NCBI RefSeq assembly: GCF_004217555.1
Contig: NZ_SHKW01000001.1
Span: forward strand, 620,001 to 684,000
Reading direction: 5' to 3'
Source of the DNA: Edaphobacter modestus
GTDB taxonomy: Bacteria; Acidobacteriota; Terriglobia; Terriglobales; Acidobacteriaceae
Length of the DNA: 64,000 nt
Shown: positions 18,276-27,393 of the stretch, in pieces
Layout of the letters: the number at the start of each line of letters is the position of its first letter
Numbering within the stretch: the first letter of the stretch is position 1
Made by a program: the position numbers and the translations under genes
Notes under the pieces: generated by a model
The model's database searches: none
What the model was told of the DNA's origin: nothing
Seen by the model: the letters and a program-made list of their open reading frames with translations, nothing else

Positions 18276-19856
18276 ATGAGTGGTGAGGTGATCAATGAGC
18301 AGCGATTGTCCGGGGTCCTGTTGCATGTAACGTCGCTGCCTTCCTACGGTGGTATAGGAGACTTCGGCCCAGCCGCGTATGCATTTGTAGACTTTCTGGT
18401 CCAGGCCAAACAGCGGCTCTGGCAGGTGCTCCCGCTCAGTCCCACCGGATATGGAAGCTCCCCTTATTCAGCGCTCTCGGCCTTCGCGGGCAATCCGCTG
18501 CTCATCAGTCTGGAGAAGCTGGCAGAGGATGGCTGGCTTTCCCGGGAGCGTATTGCTGGTCTGGCAGGCCACGACGGTGCGGTGGACTTCGACCGAGCCG
18601 TTCTTGAAAAGATCCCCCTGATTGTGGAGGCAGCAGATAACTTTCTCCAGCATGCTCCAGAACAGGCCAGGGAGAGATTTCAGCAGTTTTCCCAGCGCAA
18701 CATCTCCTGGCTTGCCGACTATGCCATGTTTAGCGTTCTCCGACGCAGGTTTGACTTTGCCGCCTGGAATCATTGGCCGGAGGAGTTCGCCCATCGTCGA
18801 GACGACGCGATGAGCGAAACACTGAATACCTATGGTCACCAGTTGGCTATCGAACAGGTCATTCAATTCTTCTTCGACGAACAATGGTGTGCGTTAAGAA
18901 AGTACTGCGCAGAACGAGAGATTCGTATCCTGGGCGACGTGGCCATCTTCGTCAGCTACGACAGTGCTGACGTATGGACCAATCCTGAGGTCTTTGACCT
19001 CGATGACGAGCTCAGGCCCTTGCGAGTCTCGGGCGTACCGCCTGATTATTTCTCCGTGACCGGTCAGCGCTGGGGCAATCCACTCTATAAATGGCAGGCG
19101 CTTGCCGAACGCAGCTTCGATTGGTGGGTGGCACGAATTCGCCGCTCGCTCACCCTCTACGACATGATCCGGCTCGATCACTTCCGAGGGTTTGAGGCTT
19201 GTTGGTCGATTCCGGCCGAAGAAGAAACCGCGGTCAACGGTGTCTGGGTTAAAGCTCCGGGCGTCGAGCTTTTTAAGCACTTGAAGAACGTCTTCGGCGA
19301 GCTCCCATTTATCGCCGAAGACCTGGGGCTGATCACCCCGGAGGTCGATGAACTGCGAGAACAGTTCCAGATGCCGGGAATGCGGGTACTTCAGTTCGGC
19401 TTTTCCGATCGAGGCAGTCACCTGCATCTGCCCCACAGCTTCGTGCCCAATACCGTTGTCTACACGGGCACCCACGACAACAACACGACTCTTGGATGGT
19501 GGACGGACGACATAAGCGAGCTCGAGCGCAGGCATCTTCAAACCTACCTTCAGCCCATACGTCACGATGGAGATGTCGTCTGGGCGCTTATGCGTGCCGC
19601 CGCTCGCTCGGTGGCGAACATCTGTATCTTTCCCCTTCAAGACGTCTTGCACCTTGGAAGCGAGGCGCGGATGAACATCCCGTCAGCTTCCAATGGAAAC
19701 TGGTCATGGAGATACCAATCGGATGCGCTTCATCCGGACTTTGCAGTCCAATTAGCAGATCTGATGGAGATGACGGATCGAGACGGGTACGTTCCCCCAA
19801 AGCCCGAGCCTGTCCCGATCGTCAGCCATACGGCAGAGGCCGCCCAGAACGTTTAG
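18276..19856 (+). CDS. malQ: 4-alpha-glucanotransferase (amylomaltase, GH77)
   Basis: A 526-residue cytoplasmic enzyme that transfers glucan chains between maltodextrins (disproportionation) in glycogen/maltodextrin metabolism. The GH77 catalytic residues are visible: nucleophile D301 in RLDHFRGF, acid/base E348 in IAEDLGL, and D401 in THDNNTT. The N-terminal GVLLHVTSLPSYGGIGDFGP and PLSPTGYGSSPY blocks are typical. The start has AAAGGGG 6 nt upstream. Length is normal for bacterial MalQ. The downstream genes are unrelated, so it appears to be a stand-alone housekeeping gene. Confidence 0.96.
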   Translation: MSGEVINEQRLSGVLLHVTSLPSYGGIGDFGPAAYAFVDFLVQAKQRLWQVLPLSPTGYGSSPYSALSAFAGNPLLISLEKLAEDGWLSRERIAGLAGHDGAVDFDRAVLEKIPLIVEAADNFLQHAPEQARERFQQFSQRNISWLADYAMFSVLRRRFDFAAWNHWPEEFAHRRDDAMSETLNTYGHQLAIEQVIQFFFDEQWCALRKYCAEREIRILGDVAIFVSYDSADVWTNPEVFDLDDELRPLRVSGVPPDYFSVTGQRWGNPLYKWQALAERSFDWWVARIRRSLTLYDMIRLDHFRGFEACWSIPAEEETAVNGVWVKAPGVELFKHLKNVFGELPFIAEDLGLITPEVDELREQFQMPGMRVLQFGFSDRGSHLHLPHSFVPNTVVYTGTHDNNTTLGWWTDDISELERRHLQTYLQPIRHDGDVVWALMRAAARSVANICIFPLQDVLHLGSEARMNIPSASNGNWSWRYQSDALHPDFAVQLADLMEMTDRDGYVPPKPEPVPIVSHTAEAAQNV

Positions 19857-19889
19857 ACTGAGAACGTAATCTCAAACTCAGGAGCATCC

Positions 19890-20075
19890 ATGCCTCTCTC
19901 TGGCGAAGCCATCCGTACCATGAACTACGTTGACGATATCTCGGTGACGCTGCGGCGCATCCTCGCGGTCCTGCCTTCACTGACCGAGGAAGAGCGGCAG
20001 CGGGTAGCCGATCACATCAAGCGTGCCGATCCCAGCTACGACTCCGTACTCGCAGCGGTGCAAGGAAAGAAATGA
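19890..20075 (+). CDS. Small protein of unknown function (61 residues)
   Basis: The ATG has an AGGAGC site and the stop overlaps the next gene in an ATGA-type overlap, which supports real translation and coupling. The protein is all-helical in appearance: ISVTLRRILAVLPSLTEEERQRVADHI, then RADPSYDSVLAAVQ. I recognise no family. Coupling suggests a function tied to the downstream dehydrogenase-like protein, perhaps as a partner subunit, but that is a guess. Confidence 0.65.
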   Translation: MPLSGEAIRTMNYVDDISVTLRRILAVLPSLTEEERQRVADHIKRADPSYDSVLAAVQGKK

Positions 20076-20644
20076 CCGAAAAAGCCGGTCCGCAATCCGG
20101 CCACCCGATCCGGATCGTAGCCGTGATCGGAGCAGGGCAGGCGGGCCGGACCTTTGCCATGGCCTGCGCGGCCGCCGGCTTCTACGTTGTCCTCGAAGAC
20201 GTCATGCCCTCCAACCTCCGAAAAGCAGAGATCGAATACTCCGATCTCAGTCTGCGCGGAGGCTACGGCGCTCTTGAACTTGCCTCCACCGTCGAAGAGG
20301 CCGTACGAGAAGCCGACATAGTGATCGACTTTGTTCCGGACGAGCTGGAGTCGAAGCTCGAGATCTTCAGCATGATCGACCGGATGGCACCTCCGAAGAC
20401 AATCCTCTGCACACCCAGCCTGGCACTGAGCATTACCGACCTTGCCTCTTGCGTCTATCGGCCCGATCGCTGCGTTGCAGTCCGGGGAGAGCTTGTGAAG
20501 CAAGGCACGGTACAGGTTCTCCATCCCCCGGGGATTGATCCCGCCATTCTCCATTCCATCCAGGTTTTTCTGCGATCTTTGGGGGTTTCGCCACTCCCCA
20601 TGCTGGATCCCGATATTTCAGTCCTTACTAAGAACCTGGCTTAG
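20072..20644 (+). CDS. Single-domain 3-hydroxyacyl-CoA dehydrogenase-like NAD-binding protein
   Basis: A 190-residue protein consisting of only the Rossmann domain of the 3HCDH family. The dinucleotide motif GAGQAGRTFAMACAAAGF is near residue 19. An adjacent Asp/Glu (LED) at the end of beta-2 is expected to bind the ribose. EADIVIDFVPDELESK and a TPSLALSITDLA segment match the family core. The C-terminal helical 3HCDH domain, needed for dimerisation and substrate binding in FadB/PaaH-like enzymes, is absent, and the usual catalytic His of the GxHFFNP motif is not obvious (CVAVRGELV stands there). It may be a regulatory or non-catalytic relative rather than a beta-oxidation enzyme. It overlaps the upstream small gene by 4 nt. 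Confidence 0.75.
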   Translation: MTEKAGPQSGHPIRIVAVIGAGQAGRTFAMACAAAGFYVVLEDVMPSNLRKAEIEYSDLSLRGGYGALELASTVEEAVREADIVIDFVPDELESKLEIFSMIDRMAPPKTILCTPSLALSITDLASCVYRPDRCVAVRGELVKQGTVQVLHPPGIDPAILHSIQVFLRSLGVSPLPMLDPDISVLTKNLA

Positions 20645-20761
20645 AGAGATTTACCCCTCCGTGGCCGGTGACAGGCCCTTTTCGGGTCTTTCGTCACAAT
20701 GGGAACTCTTTTCTATCAATTTACGTATCGGAAGAGAGATATCTTAGGTCAAAGTATCGTC

Positions 20762-22018
20762 ATGCGCGCTCTTCTGGACATCTTCGCCCAGGTCTTTCGC
20801 TCCATCGGGGCCAATAAGCTGCGCTCCTTCCTGACCATGTTCGGGATTGCCTGGGGAGTGGCGTCCCTCCTTCTGCTTATCGGTCTGGGGGAAGGCTTCC
20901 GCTCCGGCCAACGCCGAGGGCTGGCACAGCTCGGTCAGGATGTCATCATGACCTGGGGCGGGACGATCCCCGCGATGCCAAATCAGCACACCGGCATGAG
21001 GCCGTACAAGCTGACGGTGGCAGATGCCGAGGCGATTCGTAGCCAGGCCCAGCACGTGCGAAATGTGACCGCCTTTATTAATCGGGGCGACCTGAAGCAG
21101 GTGAGCGAATTTTCAAGCTCCGGCGGCTCCGTCATGGGAGTCCAGGCAAATTACCCGGAGATCCGAAATATCCCGGTTGACCAGGGCCGCTTCCTGAACT
21201 CCGATGACGTCGCCCAGCGTAGAAGGGTCGTTGTCCTTGGACAGAAGAACAACAAGTTGCTCTTTCCGGGAAGGCCTTCGCTGGCCGCCTTCATTACAAT
21301 CAACGGAGCCAGGTTTCAGGTGATCGGTGTTGCCCAGAAGATCGGTCGCGGCAACAACGATGGGGACAATCAGCGTCTCTACATTCCACTGTCAACGATG
21401 CTTGAGCTGTTTCCTATGACCGGGGAGAATATTCCGCAGGACTCGGTCAGCTCCATTCAATACCAGCCGTCCACTCCTGATTTGAACGAGACCGCGAAGG
21501 CTGAGGTTCATCGCGTGATCGCGGAGAGGCACGGCTTCGATGCCAGTGTTAAAGATGCCTTCGAAGAGTGGGACACCATCAAGTCCGAGCGAACCGTTGG
21601 GCTGATCTTTACCGCGATGGACGTCTTTCTCGGCGGTGTAGGAATCGTCACGCTCGCTCTGGGAGCGGTCGGGATCATCAACATCATGCTGGTTACGGTC
21701 ACGGAGCGGACCAAGGAAATAGGGCTTCGCAAGGCGCTGGGCGCGACCAACCGCAGCATTCTCACGCAGTTTTTTCTTGAGGGTCTGATGCTGACCGGCC
21801 TGAGCGGGATGATCGGAATTGTAGGAGCTGGAACTCTGATGTTCCTGCTCGGCAAGGCAATGGGAAACAATCAGATGGGCTTCGATCCTCCGCGACTGGT
21901 ACCCTGGTCCGCGGCGATGGCGATGGGAACCCTGGTCCTGTGCGGGGTTGTCGCCGGGCTTTACCCTGCAAGCAAAGCCGCCGCGCTCGAACCCGTCGAA
22001 GCGCTGCGCAAGGAGTAG
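20762..22018 (+). CDS. MacB-like ABC transporter permease (FtsX family)
   Basis: A 418-residue membrane protein with the MacB layout: one N-terminal TM (RSFLTMFGIAWGVASLLLLIG), a periplasmic MacB_PCD domain of ~220 residues, and three C-terminal FtsX helices ending in PASKAAALEPVEALRKE. The VTERTKEIGLRKALGA block before the third helix is the family signature. The ATG at 20762 is chosen because the protein then starts right before the conserved MRALLDIFAQVFRSI; upstream codons lack a ribosome site. A second permease follows 4 nt later. No ATPase gene lies nearby, so it must use one encoded elsewhere or work as a heteromeric pair. Confidence 0.88.
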   Translation: MRALLDIFAQVFRSIGANKLRSFLTMFGIAWGVASLLLLIGLGEGFRSGQRRGLAQLGQDVIMTWGGTIPAMPNQHTGMRPYKLTVADAEAIRSQAQHVRNVTAFINRGDLKQVSEFSSSGGSVMGVQANYPEIRNIPVDQGRFLNSDDVAQRRRVVVLGQKNNKLLFPGRPSLAAFITINGARFQVIGVAQKIGRGNNDGDNQRLYIPLSTMLELFPMTGENIPQDSVSSIQYQPSTPDLNETAKAEVHRVIAERHGFDASVKDAFEEWDTIKSERTVGLIFTAMDVFLGGVGIVTLALGAVGIINIMLVTVTERTKEIGLRKALGATNRSILTQFFLEGLMLTGLSGMIGIVGAGTLMFLLGKAMGNNQMGFDPPRLVPWSAAMAMGTLVLCGVVAGLYPASKAAALEPVEALRKE

Positions 22019-22022
22019 CTCG

Positions 22023-23261
22023 ATGTTCAAAGACATCTTCCTGCAGGCGATGGAGGCCATGCGGTTCAACGGCCGGCGTACCACGATCACCATCGTCGGC
22101 ATGGCGTGGGGGATTGCAACCGTCGTTCTCCTGCTCGCCTATGGGGCGGGCTTCGGCCGCGCCTTCGAGGCGATCTTTGCGCAGTGGGGAACCCACATGA
22201 TCGGTGTCTTTCCCGGAACCACCAGCGAGCAGGCCGGAGGAGCGAAAGCCGGTATCAAGGTGCGGTTCAAACAGGACGATGTGGAGCGCATCCAGGAGAC
22301 CGTGCCAGGGATCCTCCACGTCTCGCCGATGCTTTGGAAACAGGTACCGGTGCAGAACGACCTGCACACCTACACGTGGGAGGTCGATGGAGTCACGCCT
22401 GAGCTCTCCGACATCATGAACATGCAGATCGACGAGGGCAGATTCATCTCCGCGGCTGACATGCAGCAGCGCAATCATGTCGCCGTCATCGGGGCGGAGG
22501 CGAAGACGAAGCTGTTTTCGGGCATATTTCCGCTTGGACAGAAGATCCGGATCAATGGCATCAACTTCGAGGTGATCGGCGTTCTGAAGCCCAAGATGCA
22601 GGAGGGCGACGACAATATCAACCGGGTCAGCTATATTCCGTTTCCCACGATGGGCGACATCAAGGACACCAAATATCTCGACGGGATCTGGATGAACTAT
22701 CACGGGGATCATATGGCGGTGGAGCGTGCCTTGCGCAACCAGATGGGAGCGGCGCATGGATTTCGTCCCACGGACAAGAACGCGATGTGGGTGGCGAATA
22801 TCATGTCGCAACTGGCGCAGTTCCGCATTATCTCGCTCGGGTTGCAGGCTCTGCTGCTGTTCATCGGTGTGCTGACGCTTGGCATCGCAGGCATCGGGCT
22901 GATGAACATCATGCTGGTGAGTGTGCAGCAGCGGACGCGCGAGATCGGCGTCGAGAAGGCGCTCGGCGCTCGCAAGCGGCATATTCTCTTCCAATTTCTG
23001 GCTGAAGCCCTGGTCATCACAGGCGTCGGCGGACTCGGCGGCATCCTGCTCGCCTTTGCCGTGAGCAAGGTGGTAGGCGGAATTACCTTCTACAGCGCCA
23101 TCGCCACCAACGCGAGTGGGGCGGATATCTACCTGCTGATCTCGCCTAACATTGTGATTGTGGCGACCACGGTACTCGTCCTGGTGGGTATCGTCAGCGG
23201 GATGATCCCGGCGATCCAGGCGGCGAACCTCGATCCTATCGAAGCGTTACGGTACGAGTAG
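22023..23261 (+). CDS. MacB-like ABC transporter permease, second subunit
   Basis: A 412-residue homologue of the preceding permease with the same layout: TM1 (TTITIVGMAWGIATVVLLLAYG), MacB_PCD domain, and a C-terminal FtsX bundle with VQQRTREIGVEKALGA and the end motif AANLDPIEALRYE. The ATG at 22023 has AAGGAG upstream, inside the end of the previous gene, so translation is coupled. The pair likely forms a heterodimer that uses ATP hydrolysis by a separate ATPase to move lipoproteins, peptides or drugs across the periplasm, as in mechanotransmission by MacB. The substrate is unknown. Confidence 0.88.
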   Translation: MFKDIFLQAMEAMRFNGRRTTITIVGMAWGIATVVLLLAYGAGFGRAFEAIFAQWGTHMIGVFPGTTSEQAGGAKAGIKVRFKQDDVERIQETVPGILHVSPMLWKQVPVQNDLHTYTWEVDGVTPELSDIMNMQIDEGRFISAADMQQRNHVAVIGAEAKTKLFSGIFPLGQKIRINGINFEVIGVLKPKMQEGDDNINRVSYIPFPTMGDIKDTKYLDGIWMNYHGDHMAVERALRNQMGAAHGFRPTDKNAMWVANIMSQLAQFRIISLGLQALLLFIGVLTLGIAGIGLMNIMLVSVQQRTREIGVEKALGARKRHILFQFLAEALVITGVGGLGGILLAFAVSKVVGGITFYSAIATNASGADIYLLISPNIVIVATTVLVLVGIVSGMIPAIQAANLDPIEALRYE

Positions 23262-23486
23262 CCACCCATAACTTATCGCGCAAAATCTTCGAACGAAACG
23301 ACTTAGATCGGTACCCCGTCGTCCCTGCGAGGAGTGCCTCGGCTGCTGGGTACTCGTGGTTTGCTCAAATTAAGTATAGCGGGTGTGCGGCACCGAATCG
23401 GCACATGTATGTCTTTGATCTGGAGTCATTTAGGTGCAGACAGGGCTTGACAATGGGGAAAGACTGGAATCTTCTTCGGGGAAGAG

Positions 23487-24359
23487 GTGCAACGAGGCGT
23501 GGCGGGGATTCAGGGAAATAGCGGACAGGTGCGCGAGAGCGTTATCTCTTTCCTGCTGACTGTCGCGAGCAGGAGCCTGTTGCTTCGCGACAGATTGAAC
23601 GGGCGAATGGCGGAACGGCTCAAGGGATTTCCATTCGAAGAGGAGAGGCTCTCGCTAAAGAGCGAGGGCAGGTGGATCTCCGCCGTTCATGTTAGAGCCG
23701 GCGCGAACGCTCCCACGTTTCTGATCTGTCATGGCATCGGTGAGCGGGTCGAATACTGGAGCGATGTTCAACTCCTGCTGCGAGAGATGGGGATCTCCTC
23801 GCTGGTCTTCAACTACACGGGGTTCGGCGCAAGCAGGGGCAGGGCACGCCCGGCACATTGCGAGCAGGATGCCATCGCTGCCTGCGCGGAACTTGTCCGC
23901 CGCGGCGCAGGAGCTATCTTTCTCCTTGGATTCTCGCTTGGGACAGGAGTGGCCGTCGCCATTGCGGAGCGTGTGCGCGTTGAAGGAGTCATCCTGTGCG
24001 AAGGGTTTTCTTCGCTACGAGAGGCTGCAACGGAGGCGGGACTGCCGGGATGGCTGACCTCGGTGGCGGCGGATCTCTGGTCGACAGAAAAGACAGTATG
24101 CCATCTCAAGGTCCCGGTGCTGGTGGTTCACAGCGATGGCGACCGGCTCTTTCCGCTTTCGATGGCCGAGCGGCTCGTGAAGGCCTGCGGCGACCGGGGA
24201 GAGGCGATCATCGTGAATGGACTGGAACATAACGCACCGATCTTCGGTGCTTCCGAGGCCTACTGGGGGCCAGTCGCAGAGTGGGCAAAGAGGCTGGCCG
24301 GACCAGAGGCGGCCGTACGGGGTTCTGAAGACGAGGGCGGGGCGGCTAGTCCGCGCTGA
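23487..24359 (+). CDS. Alpha/beta hydrolase
   Basis: A 290-residue hydrolase fold protein. The nucleophile elbow is GFSLG (Ser). The Asp is in HSDGDRLFP and the His in GLEHNAPIF. The oxyanion region is ICHGIGERVEYW. The N-terminus has a short helical segment but no clear signal peptide. The start is a GTG with only a weak ribosome site, and 225 nt upstream hold nothing obvious. The last 14 nt overlap the end of the ABC exporter gene on the opposite strand. Substrate unknown; related proteins are esterases or lysophospholipases. Confidence 0.85.
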   Translation: MQRGVAGIQGNSGQVRESVISFLLTVASRSLLLRDRLNGRMAERLKGFPFEEERLSLKSEGRWISAVHVRAGANAPTFLICHGIGERVEYWSDVQLLLREMGISSLVFNYTGFGASRGRARPAHCEQDAIAACAELVRRGAGAIFLLGFSLGTGVAVAIAERVRVEGVILCEGFSSLREAATEAGLPGWLTSVAADLWSTEKTVCHLKVPVLVVHSDGDRLFPLSMAERLVKACGDRGEAIIVNGLEHNAPIFGASEAYWGPVAEWAKRLAGPEAAVRGSEDEGGAASPR

Positions 24360-26397
24360 GTGGCTCGAGGGGAGCATCGACGCCGGTGCCTGTGCCAAGC
24401 TCCTGATCCTTGTACTGGAGCTGGTAGAGCTTCCAGTAGAGACCCCGCTGGGTGAGAAGCTCCTGATGGGTTCCTTGTTCGCGCAGCTGTCCTTTGTGCA
24501 TGACCAGAATCGTGTCCGCACGCTGGATGGTGGAGAGACGGTGCGCGATGAGGATGGAGGTGCGTCCGGTGATCATGCGCGAGAGGGCCACGCGGACACG
24601 AAGCTCGGTGTCGGTGTCGACGGAGCTGGTGGCCTCGTCCAGGATGAGAATGCGTGGCGCGTGCGCAAGCGCACGGGCGAAGCTGATGAGCTGCTTCTGG
24701 CCGGTGGAAAGAGTGGCTCCGCGCTCCTGCACAGGCTCCTTGAACTTGAGCGGAAGCGAGCGAATGAAGTCGCCCACATTGACCTCGTCGCAGGCCTCTT
24801 CCAGTGCTTTGTCGGTAATCCATGTAGACCCGAGGCGGACATTATCGGCGATGGTTCCCGTGAAGAGAAAGGGGTCCTGCAGGACGACGCCGAACCGACG
24901 GCGGAGGGTGGTGAGGTCCTGCTGGCGCGCGTCGACGCCGTCGACAAGGATCTCGCCGCGCTGAATGTCGTAGAACCGCATCATCAGGCCGGTAATGGTG
25001 GTCTTTCCGGCGCCAGTGTGGCCGACGATAGCGGCAGTCTCATCGGGCTCGATCGTGAAGCTGACATCGCGAAGGATCCACTCGATGTCGGCGAAGGACC
25101 CGAGCTCTTCGGGAGTAGCGGCCTGAATGCGGGCTATCTGATGCTCATCGAGGTTCTGGTAGGTGAACCAGACGTTGCGAAACTCCACGCGGCCGGAGTT
25201 ATCGCCGGGCGTGGGATGCGCGGGGGAGACGATCTCGGAGCTGGTGTCGAGGAGCTTGAAGACGCGCTCGGCTGCGGCCATGGCTGCCTGAAGGATGTTG
25301 TATTTGTCGCTGAGGTCCTGAATGGGACGGAAGAAGCGCTGTGCGTACTGGATGAACGCGATGAGAATGCCCAGGGTGACGGTGCCGAAGAGACTCCAGT
25401 GCGCGGGGCCGCCTGCAGCCGGGAGGTAGAGGTGATCGGACAGCCAGGTGTAAGTGTGGGTGTGAAGGACGCTGATTCCACCCCGCCATATCACAAGGGC
25501 GATGGCGGTAGAGCTGAGGAACTCGACGATGGGGTAGTAGAGTGCGTAGGCGAAGATGGCGTCGCTCCACGCTTTCTTGTTTTCGGCGTTGACAGAGGAG
25601 AAGTCGTCGAAGGCGCGGCGCTCGCGGTTGAAGAGCTGCACGATGGCCATACCGGAGACGTACTCCTGGGTAAATGTATTGATTCGCGCTGTAGCGGAGC
25701 GCTGGCGGCGGTAGCTGTCGCGGACGTGCTTGCGGAAGATCTTCGTTACATACAGGATGGCCGGGATGACGGAGATGGTGAGCAGTGCCAGCGGCCAGCT
25801 CATGCGCAGCATGATGATGACGATGAAGGCGAGGACGAAGACGTCTTCGAAGATGGCGAGGACGCCCGAGGTGAACATCTCGTTGAGGGCATCGACGTCG
25901 GAGGTGACGCGGGTGACGAGCCGGCCCACGGGATTGTGGTCAAAGAATGCGGGCGACATGCGCTGCAGGTGACGGAAGATCTGGCTGCGCAGGTCGAACA
26001 TGATCTTCTGCCCGGTCCACTGCATCAGGTAGGTCTGCACGAACTCGAGGCCGAAGGTGATCACCAGAGCTCCCAGGTAGATCATGGCGAGTTGGGTAAT
26101 GCCGGTGATGGCGGAGGGATCGAGGTGACGCGCGAGCCAGGAGAGCTGCGCCGGCGGCGTGTCTGTCATGTACGTGTCGACCGCGACCTTCACCAGGTAG
26201 GGTCCCATGACATCCGTAGCAGCCTTGATGAGGATGGCGATAGCAGAGAGGATGACCTGGAGCTTATAAGGGCGGAGATAGGTGAGCAGCCTCCGCATCA
26301 GGCGACCGTCGTAGACCTTGCCTACGACTTCGTCGTCTTGCGCGGGCTTTTTTGCAGGCTCTTTCGATGCGCTGCCGGGAGTCTTCTGATCGGCCAT
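24346..26397 (-). CDS. ABC exporter, fused membrane and ATPase domains (MsbA/MdlB type)
   Basis: A 683-residue half-exporter. The membrane domain with six helices covers about residues 40-385 and includes FFDHNPVGRLVTRVTSDVD and FTQEYVSGMAIVQLF. The ATPase domain has Walker A GHTGAGKTT with K465, Q-loop VLQDPFLFTGTI, signature LSTGQKQ, Walker B ILILDEATSSVD and H-loop IAHRLST. The LSTGQ form is common in MdlA/MdlB-like exporters. An insertion of about 25 residues (NLDEHQIARIQAATPEELGS...) splits the first strands of the ATPase domain. It should act as a homodimer or with an unlinked partner. A -10-like box 8 nt before the ATG suggests a leaderless message. Confidence 0.94.
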   Translation of the reverse strand: MADQKTPGSASKEPAKKPAQDDEVVGKVYDGRLMRRLLTYLRPYKLQVILSAIAILIKAATDVMGPYLVKVAVDTYMTDTPPAQLSWLARHLDPSAITGITQLAMIYLGALVITFGLEFVQTYLMQWTGQKIMFDLRSQIFRHLQRMSPAFFDHNPVGRLVTRVTSDVDALNEMFTSGVLAIFEDVFVLAFIVIIMLRMSWPLALLTISVIPAILYVTKIFRKHVRDSYRRQRSATARINTFTQEYVSGMAIVQLFNRERRAFDDFSSVNAENKKAWSDAIFAYALYYPIVEFLSSTAIALVIWRGGISVLHTHTYTWLSDHLYLPAAGGPAHWSLFGTVTLGILIAFIQYAQRFFRPIQDLSDKYNILQAAMAAAERVFKLLDTSSEIVSPAHPTPGDNSGRVEFRNVWFTYQNLDEHQIARIQAATPEELGSFADIEWILRDVSFTIEPDETAAIVGHTGAGKTTITGLMMRFYDIQRGEILVDGVDARQQDLTTLRRRFGVVLQDPFLFTGTIADNVRLGSTWITDKALEEACDEVNVGDFIRSLPLKFKEPVQERGATLSTGQKQLISFARALAHAPRILILDEATSSVDTDTELRVRVALSRMITGRTSILIAHRLSTIQRADTILVMHKGQLREQGTHQELLTQRGLYWKLYQLQYKDQELGTGTGVDAPLEPLSAD

Positions 26398-26405
26398 CTA
26401 GATAC

Positions 26406-26411
26406 ATTCTA
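26406..26411 (-). promoter_or_regulatory. -10-like box of the ABC exporter gene (leaderless start)
   Basis: Reads TAGAAT on the minus strand and ends 8 nt before the ATG at 26397. No Shine-Dalgarno sequence is present. A CTAG-ATACATT-CTAG short palindrome overlaps it. No clear -35 box is seen at the usual spacing. Confidence 0.45.
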
Positions 26412-26447
26412 GATGCTTAGCAAGGGGGTGGGATGCGAAAGTATGGG

Positions 26448-27224
26448 CTACGGCCTTGTTACGGTTTCAACCTGGGTGACGCCGCGCACGGCTCCCTGGT
26501 CGGGAAGCTGCGCAAAGACGATCAGGCGCATTTGATCGGGAGCGGCATCCGAAGGTGCACTGATCTTGAAGGGAACCGGGCCTCGGCCGAGATCCTGCAA
26601 TTTACCGATGCGTTGAAAGGAGCGGGCGACGCTGACGTGGTTGAGTTGTTTGCCGCCGTTTTCGCCGGCTTTGACCTCGGAGAAGGCCGAAGGATCGACA
26701 AGCACGGCGTAGAGATCGCCACGCGGGAGCGTGGAGCCGCTGACAATGGCCGAGACTGAACTGGATACCTGCCTGCCCACGATGGCAGGAGCGGAGAGAG
26801 ACAGCTCGATCTTAGGTGCCTGGACCGCCTGCCGGATGGCGGAGAGAGCCTTTGAGGAGTCGCTGCCCAGAAACTGAGACTGGCCATCGACGACCATCTG
26901 CGGGGTGTAGGGATCGTCGAAGTTGAGACGGGGAGCGTAAAAGTTCTGCCGCTGGGTGAACTGAGAGGAAGAGAAACGGTCGCGCCATCCCTGCCGGTCC
27001 CAGTAGTCGACGTGCTCCTCAAGAACGATGATGTTGGCGCTGGTGACGGGTTGCTCTTTTTGAAGCACGGCGAGGAGCTTGTCGGCGGGTGGACAGCTGG
27101 AGCAACCTTCGGAGGTAAAGAGCTCTACCAGCACCGGGGTACGTGTGGCCGACGCCTGTGGAAAGGCGGGAAAGGGAAGCGCGAGAAGAAGAACGGCGAT
27201 CGAGCAAAACCGGATTGGGGTCAC
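26448..27224 (-). CDS. DUF1223 secreted thioredoxin-like protein
   Basis: A 258-residue exported protein. The GTG at 27224 is chosen because AAGGA lies 6-7 nt upstream and the product then begins directly with a signal peptide (CSIAVLLLALPFPAFPQA). An ATG 75 nt further upstream would bury the signal. The conserved core is VLVELFTSEGCSSCPPADKLL, with a CxxC pair, followed by DYWDRQGWRD and PYTPQMVVDG, all hallmarks of DUF1223. The fold is thioredoxin-like and a redox role in the periplasm is likely, but no function is proven. The ABC exporter follows 50 nt downstream, from its own apparent promoter. Confidence 0.88.
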   Translation of the reverse strand: MTPIRFCSIAVLLLALPFPAFPQASATRTPVLVELFTSEGCSSCPPADKLLAVLQKEQPVTSANIIVLEEHVDYWDRQGWRDRFSSSQFTQRQNFYAPRLNFDDPYTPQMVVDGQSQFLGSDSSKALSAIRQAVQAPKIELSLSAPAIVGRQVSSSVSAIVSGSTLPRGDLYAVLVDPSAFSEVKAGENGGKQLNHVSVARSFQRIGKLQDLGRGPVPFKISAPSDAAPDQMRLIVFAQLPDQGAVRGVTQVETVTRP

Positions 27225-27393
27225 GGTGGGTCCTTTTTCGAGAAAACCGCACGGGCGGAATTCTACGCTGTTGGATGGAGGCGCGATATCTTCGGTCACA
27301 ATGAAGCAGGGACCGAAGAAAGCGTCATGTGGATCGGACGGGGCGGAGATTTGCTATGCTCGGCGTACATTCGTTCGCTGAGGCCGAGGGAAG

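Noticed and set aside
24217..26412. 731-codon frame on the plus strand opposite the ABC exporter
   Set aside because: It is a shadow frame in GC-rich DNA: composition is biased to Asp/Glu/Gly/Val with no motifs, while the opposite strand has all ABC exporter motifs.
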